A stretch of 64,000 nt of DNA from an uncultured Sphingomonadaceae bacterium (GTDB lineage Bacteria > Pseudomonadota > Alphaproteobacteria > Sphingomonadales > Sphingomonadaceae), in assembly GCA_947258815.1 (NCBI GenBank), contig CAMYJW010000019.1, forward strand, positions 1 through 64,000, written 5' to 3'. This document shows, piece by piece, positions 1 to 9,666 of the stretch; positions within the stretch are counted from its first letter, which is position 1, and every line of letters starts with the position of its first letter. The notes beneath the pieces are model-generated. The model did no database searches, was not told where the DNA came from, and saw only the letters and a program-made list of their open reading frames with translations. The position numbers and the translations under genes are program-made.

Positions 1-94
1 CACCAAATCGCGCCGCTGCCGCGCGGCAGCTCAGGCCGCCATCCACTGCCGCCAGAAGCCGAGAAAGCAAATCCATCGAAAGACGTTGGCCCAT
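1..94 (-). CDS. IS630-family-like transposase, N-terminal fragment at window edge
   Basis: Reading leftward from an ATG at 94, the only open frame begins MGQRLSMDLLSRLLAAVDGG and continues LSCRAAARFG to the window edge. The pattern LSxDLxxRxLAAVxxGLSxRAAAxRFG is the typical N-terminal helix-turn-helix start of IS630-type transposases; this is family knowledge applied to about 30 residues. The rest of the gene and the second terminal repeat lie outside the window, so completeness cannot be judged. The 110 bases to its right (95-204) hold no gene and probably include the element end, but no inverted repeat can be defined from one side. Confidence 0.6.
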   Translation of the reverse strand, partial: MGQRLSMDLLSRLLAAVDGGLSCRAAAARFG

Positions 95-204
95 CCATGC
101 TGGCCTCCTTCACCAGCACGGATTTTCAATCAGAAATCACGACCGGCGGGAATCCCCACGCGATTCAAAACGGTCGAAAACCGCTCTAACGCAGAGGTTG
201 TCGT

Positions 205-792
205 TCAACCCAACGCCCGGTCAACAGCATTGCGCAGCATCGGCAGAACATCGCTCTCAAACCACGGATTTTTCGCCATCCACAACCGTGATCGCCATGC
301 CGGATGAGGCAGGGCGAAAGTGCCCGCAGGCATTTCTGCATGGCGACGCACGGCCTCTGTCATCGAAGGGCGCAAGGCAGGTGGCAGATAGGCCTTTTGC
401 GCATACTGGCCGACCAGCAAGGACAGCCGCAGATCCGGCAGTGCGGCGAGAAGCGGTTCATGCCACTGCGGCGCGCATTCCTTTCGCGGTGGCAAATCGC
501 CGCCATTCCCTTTGCCCGGATAGCAAAACCCCATCGGCATCAGCGCCACTTTGCCAGCATCGTAAAAATCCGCGCGCGCCAGCCCCAGCCAGTCGCGCAG
601 CCGATCGCCGCTGTCATCGTCCCACGGCACCCCGCTGGCATGGACTTTGCTGCCCGGCGCCTGCCCGATAATAAGGATGCGCGCCCCGCCCGCGGCCTGC
701 ACAACCGGGCGCACCCCATGCGGCAAATGCGCGGCGCAGGTGTTGCAATCGCGTATGCTGGCCAGCAGGTCTGGAAGGGGGGCGCCGCTCAT
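205..792 (-). CDS. Uracil-DNA glycosylase superfamily protein
   Basis: A 195-residue protein of the UDG fold. Near residue 40 it carries a GQAPG active-site loop, then a GVPWDDDSGDRLRDWLG stretch, and near the C-terminus an HPAWRS segment matching the family's His-Pro DNA-intercalation motif. The four cysteines that ligate iron-sulfur in family 4/5 UDGs are not evident in the usual arrangement, so it is probably one of the divergent UDG-superfamily proteins common in Proteobacteria. The ATG at 792 is preferred; the frame extends to a TTG at 828 without support. A classical ung lies far away at 58719-59414, so this is not the main enzyme. The exact base specificity is unknown. Confidence 0.75.
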   Translation of the reverse strand: MSGAPLPDLLASIRDCNTCAAHLPHGVRPVVQAAGGARILIIGQAPGSKVHASGVPWDDDSGDRLRDWLGLARADFYDAGKVALMPMGFCYPGKGNGGDLPPRKECAPQWHEPLLAALPDLRLSLLVGQYAQKAYLPPALRPSMTEAVRRHAEMPAGTFALPHPAWRSRLWMAKNPWFESDVLPMLRNAVDRALG

Positions 793-858
793 CGTTGCAA
801 AGCTGGTCTTGCGCGCGGCGTTTCGCAAGGGCGATCAGTGTTGTTGCGATCCCGAAAT

Positions 859-1488
859 TCAGTCTCTCTCGCGCATTAACGAGGACGGATAAGGCGCAAG
901 CAACTCACTGGCGCGTTTCCAGTCGGCATAAAGCCAGGTGTCCTGTGCTTCGCGCGATGCTGGCACGATAACCGGCATGGTATCCCTTCCCGCGTGTCTT
1001 AGTGCGGCGTTTGGCGCGCAGGTCATCAATGCAAAGCCGGGCACATCGCTGTCTTTCCAGATGGCCGCAAGGGTGAAGATGGGCTGGTCGGACAAGGCGA
1101 ACCAGTGCTGGCGGCGCTTGCCGTCTTTGTCGCGGCCTTTGCCCCATTCCATGAAACTGGTGGCAGGGATCAGGCAGCGAAACTCGCTGTTGCGCAAGTT
1201 GCCGATCCAGAACGGGCTTTCGGGATTGCGCACGGTGGCGATGCCGCGTGGCCCGGTGTCCCCCATCGATGGCAGCGGCGGCACGCCCCAGATGCGGGGG
1301 ATCATCCGGCGTTCAAGCCGCGCGCCCGCTGGCCTTGGCCCGGCAACAAATTCGCGCCCGGCGGTGATGACCGGCGCGAAACTGCCCGGCGCAACATAGC
1401 CGCCCGTCCACGGATCATCGCCCGCGCGCGTGTCGAACGTGTCCGCGATCTGCCGGGCTGTTGCATCAAGGCGATAGAGCATGGTCAT
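859..1488 (-). CDS. SRAP (SOS-response-associated peptidase/YedK/HMCES) family protein lacking Cys2
   Basis: A 209-residue SRAP-domain protein. The family crosslinks abasic sites in single-stranded DNA through the N-terminal Cys2 of an MCGRY or MCNLYR start. Here the protein starts MTMLYR, so Cys2 is replaced by Thr. The glutamate motif is present (RCLIPATSFMEW, about residues 105-115), as is the asparagine-region motif VRNPESPFW. The usual I-H-x-x-x-M-P histidine motif is altered to LRHAGRDTMPVIV, with the His displaced. The ATG at 1488 fits the alignment; the next in-frame Met at 1482 also gives no Cys. The protein is otherwise full length and intact, so this looks like a degenerate or repurposed paralogue rather than a pseudogene. 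It is divergent from the TPP riboswitch to its right. Confidence 0.8.
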   Translation of the reverse strand: MTMLYRLDATARQIADTFDTRAGDDPWTGGYVAPGSFAPVITAGREFVAGPRPAGARLERRMIPRIWGVPPLPSMGDTGPRGIATVRNPESPFWIGNLRNSEFRCLIPATSFMEWGKGRDKDGKRRQHWFALSDQPIFTLAAIWKDSDVPGFALMTCAPNAALRHAGRDTMPVIVPASREAQDTWLYADWKRASELLAPYPSSLMRERD

Positions 1489-1542
1489 GGCGCTGCCACG
1501 CGGCCTAGACGCAAGGCGCAAGCGCGTCTATTACTGGTGCCT

Positions 1543-1645
1543 ACCCTCGGGGAGCCAGCGAGACCATTCAGGGTTGCGGCTGAGAGGTGCGGGTTTGCTC
1601 CGCACGACCCGTTGAACCTGAACCCGTTAACACGGGCGGAGGGAA
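1543..1645 (+). promoter_or_regulatory. TPP (thiamine pyrophosphate) riboswitch
   Basis: The segment shows the conserved THI-box core: GGCTGAGAGGTG at 1578-1589, a short P3 extension (GTGCGGG/CCGCAC type), ACCCGTTGAACCTGAACC at about 1607-1624, and a closing GCGGAGGGAAGG at 1636-1647 whose GGAGGG pairs with the ACCCTC at 1543-1548 to form P1. It lies directly ahead of a small membrane protein gene and thiC, both in the sense direction, so it is expected to shut both off when TPP is abundant. The mechanism (transcription versus ribosome-site occlusion) cannot be read with certainty; only about 45 bases separate it from the first start codon. Confidence 0.93.
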
Positions 1646-1692
1646 GGGCGTCTGTTCACGCTCGCCTTCCGATTGCGGATGAGGACGCGCGC

Positions 1693-2091
1693 ATGGCCGA
1701 TGCACCTGATATTCCCGCCTGGATCGCGCTGTTTTTCGGCGTCTATGCGTTGTCTGCCGCGATCGGAGAATTCACCCAGCCCGGATATTGGGCGAAAATG
1801 ATGGGCAATTTCGTCAGCAATGCAGGCCTGCGGTTTCTGGCGGGCGTGGTGTGCATTGCCATCGGCGCGGCGGTCTATCTTGTTTCACCCTGGCGCCCCG
1901 ATGACTGGCTGGCGATTGTGGTTACGATAATGGGCGGCGGGATGGTGGTCGAAGGCGCAATTTTCCTCGCGTTCGGGGAACGGTTTATGTTGTTCTGGCG
2001 CGGCGTTCTGGGCGAAACCAGCCGGGGTTGGGCCGCGTTTGCCGGGGTGTTCGCGATTGCCCTGATCGCCGTATCGCTGGTGCGCCTCTAG
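1693..2091 (+). CDS. Small four-helix membrane protein under TPP riboswitch control
   Basis: A 132-residue hydrophobic protein with four predicted transmembrane segments at roughly residues 9-26, 44-63, 72-92 and 110-130, no signal peptide and short loops. I do not recognise the family. It sits between the TPP riboswitch and thiC, 66 bases ahead of thiC, so it is very probably co-transcribed and thiamine-regulated. A longer in-frame start upstream was rejected because it would run through the riboswitch. A role linked to thiamine or its precursor at the membrane is plausible from context only; nothing in the sequence shows substrate-binding residues. Confidence 0.75.
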   Translation: MADAPDIPAWIALFFGVYALSAAIGEFTQPGYWAKMMGNFVSNAGLRFLAGVVCIAIGAAVYLVSPWRPDDWLAIVVTIMGGGMVVEGAIFLAFGERFMLFWRGVLGETSRGWAAFAGVFAIALIAVSLVRL

Positions 2092-4005
<1,914 letters not shown>

Positions 4006-4086
4006 TCGGTCATTAAGGAAAACTGGTATTTCCAGCCTGGCAGCACTGCGTCTCGCATTCAACGCCAACGCGGCCCAAGGAGTTAA

Positions 4087-4525
4087 GTCAACCTGCGGCG
4101 AGCGGCTGCAGTAGTGGACTCTTTCCTGGTGTGCCGCTTAAATAGGCTTGGATATGGTCGCCTCTTCGTCGATATCGTGGCAGACATTGCCGAAGCCGAT
4201 GATGTCTTTGAAGCACTTATGGTTCGGCTTGCAAAGCGCAGTTCGGAAGGCGATCGTTAGCCTGGAGATGAGGAATTCAGGGCGGCTTGGCCTGCGAATC
4301 CACTTTATGAGAATTTGACGCGGCCTCGACTGCATATGCTGCTTGAGGAGATGGAGCGCGCCTCTCTAACGAAGCTCGCCGAAACACAAGAGGTTGCGAA
4401 GGCGTCTCACCGTCGAACACATCCTGCCGCAAACATGGCGACCGCATTCGCCGCTGCCCGGAGTGAAATCAGAGGCGCACGAAGTCGCTGACCGCAACAT
4501 GCGGCGGTTTCTCGTCTGGCCGTGA
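4087..4525 (+). pseudogene. Remnant of a DUF262/DUF1524 (GmrSD-type) restriction nuclease, C-terminal part
   Basis: Between thiC and ispG no intact gene exists, but the plus strand retains diagnostic pieces. Frame 4087-4395 reads VDSFLVCRLNRLGYGRLFVD (compare ESFLVRR...NRLFLD of the family), a TAG at 4258-4260 exactly where the conserved W of W-P-x-D-E-E-F should be (R-*-PGDEEFRAAW), then PLYENLTRPRLHMLLEEMER. A shift of frame between about 4380 and 4411 leads into RRRLTVEHILPQTW, the EHILPQ nuclease signature of DUF1524, and a stop at 4523-4525. A TAA lies at 4084-4086, and thiC immediately upstream leaves no room for the N-terminal DUF262 half, so the gene is truncated, stopped and frameshifted. 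Family assignment rests on motif order; function is lost. Confidence 0.65.
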
Positions 4526-4549
4526 CAACAGGGAATTTGTCCACGCCGC

Positions 4550-5650
4550 CTAAGCCGCTTCGATCTCGGCGGCCTTTTTCTCAACCAGATCAACGATATG
4601 ATCGAGCATATCGGCGCTTTGCACATGATGATCAGTCACACCGGAAAGATAGATCATGTGCTTGCCATTTCCGCCACCCGTCACGCCGATATCGGTTTCG
4701 CGCGCTTCGCCCGGCCCGTTGACCACGCAGCCCAGCACCGAAAGCGAAAGCGGCGTTTTGATGTGTTGCAGCCGTTCTTCCAGCGCTTCAACCGTGCGGA
4801 TCACATCGAAGCCCTGACGCGCGCAGCTGGGGCATGAGACAACCCGCACCCCGCGCGTGCGCAGGCCCAGCGATTTGAGGAGTTCAAAGCCGACACGCAC
4901 TTCCTCTTCGGGCTCGGCAGACAGCGACACGCGGATCGTATCGCCGATCCCCGCCCACAGCAGGTTGCCCATACCGATTGCCGATTTCACCGTTCCGCCG
5001 ATCAGCCCGCCTGCCTCGGTTATGCCCAGATGCAGCGGACAATCGACCGCTTCGGCCAACCCCTGATAGGCGGCCACGGCAAGAAACACATCGCTGGCTT
5101 TCACCGCGACCTTGAATTCGTGAAAATCGTGGTCCTGCAGCAGTTTGATGTGATCGAGCGCGGATTCGATCAGCGCTTCGGGGCACGGCTCGCCATACTT
5201 CTCCAGCAAGTCCCGTTCCAGAGAACCCGCGTTGACGCCAATGCGGATCGCACACCCATTGGCTTTGGCCGCGCGCACAACTTCGGCCACGCGTTCGTCC
5301 GATCCGATATTGCCCGGGTTGATCCGCAAACAGGCCGCCCCGGCATCGGCAGCTTCGAGCGCGCGTTTGTAGTGGAAATGAATGTCCGCGATGATCGGCA
5401 CTTGCGCCGCGCGCACGATCTGCGCAAATGCCGCAGTGCTGTCTTCATCGGGGCAGGAAACGCGGATAAGATCGGCCCCCGCATCTTCGCACCGGCGGAT
5501 CTGATCGATCGTCGCGGCGGCATCGGCGGTGGGGGTGTTGGTCATCGTCTGCACCGTGATCGGCGCATCGCCGCCCACGGGAACAGCACCCACCATAATC
5601 TGGCGGCTTTTGCGGCGTTCAATATCGCGCCATGGTCTGATCGAGGACAT
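4550..5650 (-). CDS. ispG: (E)-4-hydroxy-3-methylbut-2-enyl-diphosphate synthase (flavodoxin)
   Basis: A 366-residue enzyme of the MEP isoprenoid pathway that reduces MEcPP to HMBPP using a 4Fe-4S cluster. The N-terminal TIM barrel has [14 protein letters not shown] and RINPGNIG; the C-terminal cluster-binding part has SCPSCAR and, further on, [10 protein letters not shown], supplying the three cysteines and the glutamate that bind iron. The ATG at 5650 is chosen over an upstream TTG because it gives the usual start [13 protein letters not shown]. It is the compact bacterial form without the plant insert. The stop is a TAG at 4550-4552, just right of the GmrSD remnant. Confidence 0.97.
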   Translation of the reverse strand: MSSIRPWRDIERRKSRQIMVGAVPVGGDAPITVQTMTNTPTADAAATIDQIRRCEDAGADLIRVSCPDEDSTAAFAQIVRAAQVPIIADIHFHYKRALEAADAGAACLRINPGNIGSDERVAEVVRAAKANGCAIRIGVNAGSLERDLLEKYGEPCPEALIESALDHIKLLQDHDFHEFKVAVKASDVFLAVAAYQGLAEAVDCPLHLGITEAGGLIGGTVKSAIGMGNLLWAGIGDTIRVSLSAEPEEEVRVGFELLKSLGLRTRGVRVVSCPSCARQGFDVIRTVEALEERLQHIKTPLSLSVLGCVVNGPGEARETDIGVTGGGNGKHMIYLSGVTDHHVQSADMLDHIVDLVEKKAAEIEAA

Positions 5651-5755
5651 GCGCGCGGCTATAGGCCCGCTGCGATGCAGGGGCAACTGCCCTGCCTGCC
5701 CCCGGTCGCAATCGGAAGCAGGCGGAGCAGCGCGGCGCAGTTGCCTAAGCCTTAA

Positions 5756-5767
5756 GCGGCACGCCGC
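5756..5767 (-). terminator. Short GC-rich hairpin downstream of the outer-membrane protein gene
   Basis: GCGGC-AC-GCCGC immediately follows the stop codon of the gene at 5768-6841 on the minus strand. There is no clear T-tract, so termination is a guess. Confidence 0.3.
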
Positions 5768-6841
5768 CTAGAACGCTTTCTGAATGCCCAGCATGAACAT
5801 CCAGTCCCCTTCCATCTGCGGGCCGTTCAGATCCTGATAGAGCGGCGTGCCCAGTTCGATCCCAAGCCGATAGCCCTTAAGCGATCCTCCGGTTGCGATC
5901 AGGTTTGCGCCCAGCGCGATATCGATCCGTTCCCCGCCGTAATTGTCCGGGTCTGCCGTCTGCACCGGGGCGACGATCTGCGGATCAATCCCCCCGATGC
6001 GTCCGGTGGATGTGCCCGCGATGCGGATCGACGTGCTGATCCATGGCGCATGCTTATGGCTGATCCACGCGGTTGCCATATGCTTGTCGCCAAGCCGGTA
6101 GCCCTGATCGTTTGTGCCGGTGCGGATCGTGGCTGCGTATTGCGCGCCCCATCCCCAGTTACCTGTGCGGCCCATCATGGTGGTGCCGGCAAGCACATCC
6201 CAGGTGCCCGAGCCGTTCTGCATCGCATATGGCAGGCGCAGTTCGGGCTGCATGGCCATCGGCGTCAGCACCGTGCCCGTTTCGGTGGTTGAGCCGGTGG
6301 GCACACTGACGCCCGCCTTGGCGTTGAGTTCAAAGCCATGGCCTTTCTTCAACGGCACGATTGCGGCCAGCGAGACATCGCCGATGCCGTCGGTCTTCGT
6401 ATCGAAACCGCCCAACACATTGCTGCCCATGCCACCCTGATACGTGCGGTGCGACATCTCTCTGGAGACGTAGCTGCCCATCGCCATCAGCGTGACCTGA
6501 TCGACGGGCGCGTACATCACGCCCAGCATGTGCATATCGGTGCGCATTTCCAGCGGGACGACACGCAGTGTTGGCGGCTGGCCGGGCCTTCCCGAAAACC
6601 GGTTGGGAACGGTGGTGGCGATCGTGTCGGATGTGACACTGTCCGCCCCGATCCGCGACCCGCCCATGTCCATATGCATGAAGCGGTATGAGAACATCAC
6701 TTGCCCCGCCTTGTGCGTGTGATCGGCCATCACGCCGATCGGCGCGTGACTGTCCGGTCGGTTGTCAGCGTGGGCGGCTACGGGCATGACGGCAAACAGC
6801 ATTGGCAGCGCAAAGGCGCTGCACCGGTATTTCGGTTTCAT
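5768..6841 (-). CDS. Putative outer-membrane beta-barrel protein (transporter/phenol-pathway porin-like)
   Basis: A 357-residue secreted protein. An N-terminal signal peptide of about 25 residues ends near AAHA-DN, followed by a Met/His-rich stretch (HTHKAGQVMFSYRFMHMDM). Alternating hydrophobic beta strands follow and the chain ends in the aromatic-terminated GIQKAF expected of an outer-membrane barrel. Related proteins are annotated as hypothetical transporters. It is co-directional with the DUF2946 gene just upstream (34 bases between them). The Met- and His-rich character of both suggests involvement with copper or another soft metal, which is inference. Start at 6841 is chosen because the upstream extension lacks signal-peptide character. 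Confidence 0.65.
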   Translation of the reverse strand: MKPKYRCSAFALPMLFAVMPVAAHADNRPDSHAPIGVMADHTHKAGQVMFSYRFMHMDMGGSRIGADSVTSDTIATTVPNRFSGRPGQPPTLRVVPLEMRTDMHMLGVMYAPVDQVTLMAMGSYVSREMSHRTYQGGMGSNVLGGFDTKTDGIGDVSLAAIVPLKKGHGFELNAKAGVSVPTGSTTETGTVLTPMAMQPELRLPYAMQNGSGTWDVLAGTTMMGRTGNWGWGAQYAATIRTGTNDQGYRLGDKHMATAWISHKHAPWISTSIRIAGTSTGRIGGIDPQIVAPVQTADPDNYGGERIDIALGANLIATGGSLKGYRLGIELGTPLYQDLNGPQMEGDWMFMLGIQKAF

Positions 6842-6875
6842 TGAAAATTCTCTCGCTTGATCTGGATAATGGCGA

Positions 6876-7313
6876 TCAGGCGATGGCGGGCGGCCCCCGT
6901 GCCGGGGGGCGCAGGCTGGTGCGGATGGTAAAGCGCACGGCATCGGGCATTTCGCCATCGCGCGCGCCGGAAATCACAAAGGCATCGGCCAGCACGGGAG
7001 ACTGTGCATCAAGCGCTTGCGACAGTGCCAGGCCATATGGGCACCGATCGTGCGGCACATCGTCATGGTGATCTTCGCCATGATGCGCCGAATTGTGATC
7101 GGAAGCGTCTTCTGCGTGAAGATGATCGTGCCGATCGGATGTCACAGGCGGCGCAAGCTCAACCGCGCCGCTGCCCGAACACAACATGATGCGCAGGCCA
7201 CCTTCGCCATCGGCCATCGGCATCCAGCCGGTGGGCACCGCAGCGCGCACCAGCAAGGCAGCGGCAAGCAGCAACCAGACCACGGCGGCGCGCGAAGGGT
7301 GCATCGCATTCAT
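6876..7313 (-). CDS. DUF2946-family secreted protein with His/Asp-rich segment
   Basis: A 145-residue protein with an N-terminal hydrophobic segment (about residues 10-26), a Cys at 45, and a strongly metal-binding-looking stretch at residues 60-90 with nine histidines and eight aspartates, then CPYG with Cys91. The PTGWMP and CPYG patterns fit DUF2946, a family often found beside copper-handling genes. It precedes the putative outer-membrane protein by 34 bases and probably shares a transcript with it. Metal sequestration in the periplasm is a reasonable but unproven reading. Confidence 0.65.
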   Translation of the reverse strand: MNAMHPSRAAVVWLLLAAALLVRAAVPTGWMPMADGEGGLRIMLCSGSGAVELAPPVTSDRHDHLHAEDASDHNSAHHGEDHHDDVPHDRCPYGLALSQALDAQSPVLADAFVISGARDGEMPDAVRFTIRTSLRPPARGPPAIA

Positions 7314-7376
7314 CGATGGCGGCTTAGGCCCACAAGATCATCAGGGCAATGCCGCTTGCATCCATGCCGCGCCAAC

Positions 7377-7411
7377 AGAAAAGGGGCGCGCAGCCATGCC
7401 GCGCACCCCTT
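7377..7411 (-). terminator. Rho-independent terminator after the mechanosensitive-channel gene
   Basis: On the minus strand a GC-rich stem (AAGGGGTGCGC pairing with GCGCGCCCCTT around a nine-base loop, 7381-7411) is followed by TTCTG. It lies 30 bases beyond the stop of the gene ending at 7443 and upstream of the DUF2946 gene start. Confidence 0.7.
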
Positions 7412-7442
7412 CCAGCCGGTTCCTGTCCGGCGGATTGACTGG

Positions 7443-8612
7443 TCAGACGTCAGTCTTGTCGTCAAGTTTCTGAAGCTGGCGCGAAGCCCAGTCCCGACCG
7501 CCAAGCCCGAAAGCCAAAGCACCCGCAACCGCACCGCCGATAACCAGCGCGCCAAACGCAAGGCGCACGATATCATCGCCCACGCCCATGAACTCAAGGC
7601 CCATGAACACGAACAGGATGGTCGTTGCCCATTTGACGATAGAGCCAGCCATCGAACCAGCGCTTGCGCCGCCAACCAGTTTGGCCAGCAGGTTCGCGAT
7701 CAGGAAACCAACGCCGATCACCACACCGCCGAAGACGACCTTGCCGCCAAGCGAAAGCACCGCATCGAGGATTTCGGTCAGCTCTGGAAAGCCAAGCGCG
7801 CGCATCGCACCGATTGCTGCGAACAGCAGGATCGCGATCTGCACAACACGGGCGATCACACCCGATGCCGAAGTACCGGCAGGCAGGATTTCCATCGCGC
7901 TGACAGAACGATCAACGCCCAGTCCCGCCATGATATCCTTGAGGATATTGCCCGCGAAACCGGAAATCAGATAACCAATGCCCAGCAGGATCGCCGCGAC
8001 AATGATGTTCGGGATTGCGCCCAGAATCATGTCGAGCATATCAGTGGCCGGGCCCGAAATGGCCGCAATACCCAGCGTATCAACTGCGCCGATAGACACA
8101 GGAATGATGATCAGGACATAGACGATCGTGCCGATGGTTGATGTGATCGCGCTGTTGCCCGTCACCGAATCGACGCCGCCCTTGTTGGCCCACTTGTCAA
8201 AATCGACCGTTTGCAGCGCCGTGATCACCAGATCTTTCACGATCCGCGCAATCATGTGCCCGATAAAGAAGATCAAGGCAGCGCCGACCAGATTCGGAAT
8301 GAAGCCCATCACCGTGTTCAGCAGCTCGTTCAGCGGGGTCATCACGCCTTTGAGTTGGAAAATATCGAGAATGACAACCAGACCGAACAGCCAGATGAAC
8401 AGGCTGACGATCTTGCCAAGCGACATGCCGACGCTTTCACCGCTTCCGGTGCCGCGCTGAAGAAACGATACGTTATCGACCAGTTTGGCGAATGCCCATT
8501 TGGCAGCTTTCGCCAGAACCCAGGTGATAATCAGGACCACAAGAGCATAAACGATTTTCTCGCCTATGCTCCATGCAAGGTCCGGATCAAATTCGTAATT
8601 TCCGATTTTCAT
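7443..8612 (-). CDS. Mechanosensitive-channel-like protein with conserved TM-helix repeats
   Basis: A 389-residue integral membrane protein with many hydrophobic segments and internally repeated units of the PF05552 conserved-TM-helix type: LNELLNTVMGFIPNLVGAAL near residue 95, ATDMLDMILGAIPNIIVAAI near 190, and ILDAVLSLGGKVVFGGVVIG near 285. Each repeat has a Gly-rich hinge followed by an amphipathic arm. Such proteins are annotated as mechanosensitive channels, but the MscS beta domain is absent, so conduction is unproven. It is monocistronic with a clear downstream terminator. It might relieve osmotic stress or serve as a membrane scaffold. Confidence 0.75.
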   Translation of the reverse strand: MKIGNYEFDPDLAWSIGEKIVYALVVLIITWVLAKAAKWAFAKLVDNVSFLQRGTGSGESVGMSLGKIVSLFIWLFGLVVILDIFQLKGVMTPLNELLNTVMGFIPNLVGAALIFFIGHMIARIVKDLVITALQTVDFDKWANKGGVDSVTGNSAITSTIGTIVYVLIIIPVSIGAVDTLGIAAISGPATDMLDMILGAIPNIIVAAILLGIGYLISGFAGNILKDIMAGLGVDRSVSAMEILPAGTSASGVIARVVQIAILLFAAIGAMRALGFPELTEILDAVLSLGGKVVFGGVVIGVGFLIANLLAKLVGGASAGSMAGSIVKWATTILFVFMGLEFMGVGDDIVRLAFGALVIGGAVAGALAFGLGGRDWASRQLQKLDDKTDV

Positions 8613-8678
8613 CGCGGTGCGACTCCCCTAGTTAAAGAACCGCTAACCATTAGCACAAATTGGACTTTTTCCCAAGGC

Positions 8679-8711
8679 TCGCCCTGTTTTGTCTGTAATG
8701 TCAAAGGGCGA
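8679..8711 (-). terminator. Possible weak terminator after the RDD gene
   Basis: A 7-base inverted repeat (TCGCCCT at 8679-8685 and AGGGCGA at 8705-8711) lies just beyond the stop at 8746 on the minus strand, with an A-rich run beyond it rather than a T-run. Weak evidence. Confidence 0.3.
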
Positions 8712-8745
8712 ACGGCTGGCGACCATGCCCGCGCAGACCTTGTTG

Positions 8746-9666
8746 TCAGACACCTGCACCTTCATCGTGCTTATCGGCCTTGCGCTGGCCCATGCGCATG
8801 CTTGCCTCCAGCCGCGCGCGCAACTGGGCATAATAGGCTTCAAGAAACGCCTTTTCATCGCCCGCGCCATCCTCGCGCCCGATCTTTGTGCAGATCGAGG
8901 CATGCACCGCGACAAGCGCCTTTGCGCTGTTCTCCCGCAGCACACGTTCCAGCGTTTGCAGCTCATATTCGCCATAAACCGCCAGATCCGCATCACTGAA
9001 GCGAAATGCCTGCGTATCAGCCGCCGGTGGCCTTTCGGCATCCCGTTGCGCACCTGTCATCGCGGCTTCGAGCTTGCGTCTGGGAACTTCGACAACCCAG
9101 CTTCCGGCAACGACATCGCCCGCACGCAGCCGATCGCGATTGAAAAACGGGAACAAGGCGAAAATCAGGAACCACGCCGCAGCAGCGGTGCCCGCACCGC
9201 CATCGCTGCCCACAGCGCTGACAAATGTGAGGGGCAGGAACAGTTCGATATCGCGCAGCAGATTGCGCGCGATCACAGTGTCAACGCCCAGCCTGCCGCC
9301 ATCGCGCGCGGCAATGCGAATACCCGTCAGCCGCTTGCCAGGAGTTGCCCCGCGCGGGCCAAGCTCAAAAAACAGGAAATAGGCGTTGCGAAACAGGAAC
9401 ACCGCAATCAGCCAGAGCACAAAAAGAAACTCCAGCGCGCCCGAACCACCAATTGCATCGAAACCGTCAAACGTGCCACTGGCGACATAGATCAACGAAA
9501 GCGTGGTGACGATCATCAGCGCCGCGATCAGAGCGAAATCGATCAGCAGCGCCGCCACGCGCGCGCCTCTGCTGGCCAGCGTGATCGGCAGCGCGATGCC
9601 TTCGGGCGTGATCATCTCGCGATCGCGATTGCTGCGCCGCAGCCGGGTGGGGCTGATCGCGCTCAT
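8746..9666 (-). CDS. RDD-domain integral membrane protein
   Basis: A 306-residue protein with an RDD domain: the arginine start (SRGARVAALLIDFALI), central hydrophobic helices, and the second block GATPGKRLTGIRIAARDG. The C-terminal 90 residues are hydrophilic and charged (KAFLEAYYAQLRARLEAS). Its ATG at 9666 overlaps the stop of the SpoIIM-like gene by four bases (ATGA), so translation is coupled. It is the last gene of the pheA-MoxR cluster. RDD proteins are often transporters or membrane-stress factors; the exact role here is unknown. Confidence 0.85.
   Translation of the reverse strand: MSAISPTRLRRSNRDREMITPEGIALPITLASRGARVAALLIDFALIAALMIVTTLSLIYVASGTFDGFDAIGGSGALEFLFVLWLIAVFLFRNAYFLFFELGPRGATPGKRLTGIRIAARDGGRLGVDTVIARNLLRDIELFLPLTFVSAVGSDGGAGTAAAAWFLIFALFPFFNRDRLRAGDVVAGSWVVEVPRRKLEAAMTGAQRDAERPPAADTQAFRFSDADLAVYGEYELQTLERVLRENSAKALVAVHASICTKIGREDGAGDEKAFLEAYYAQLRARLEASMRMGQRKADKHDEGAGV

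Noticed and set aside
1105..1692. N-terminal extension of the small membrane protein before thiC
   Set aside because: It runs through the TPP riboswitch and opposite the SRAP gene; the ATG at 1693 is sufficient.
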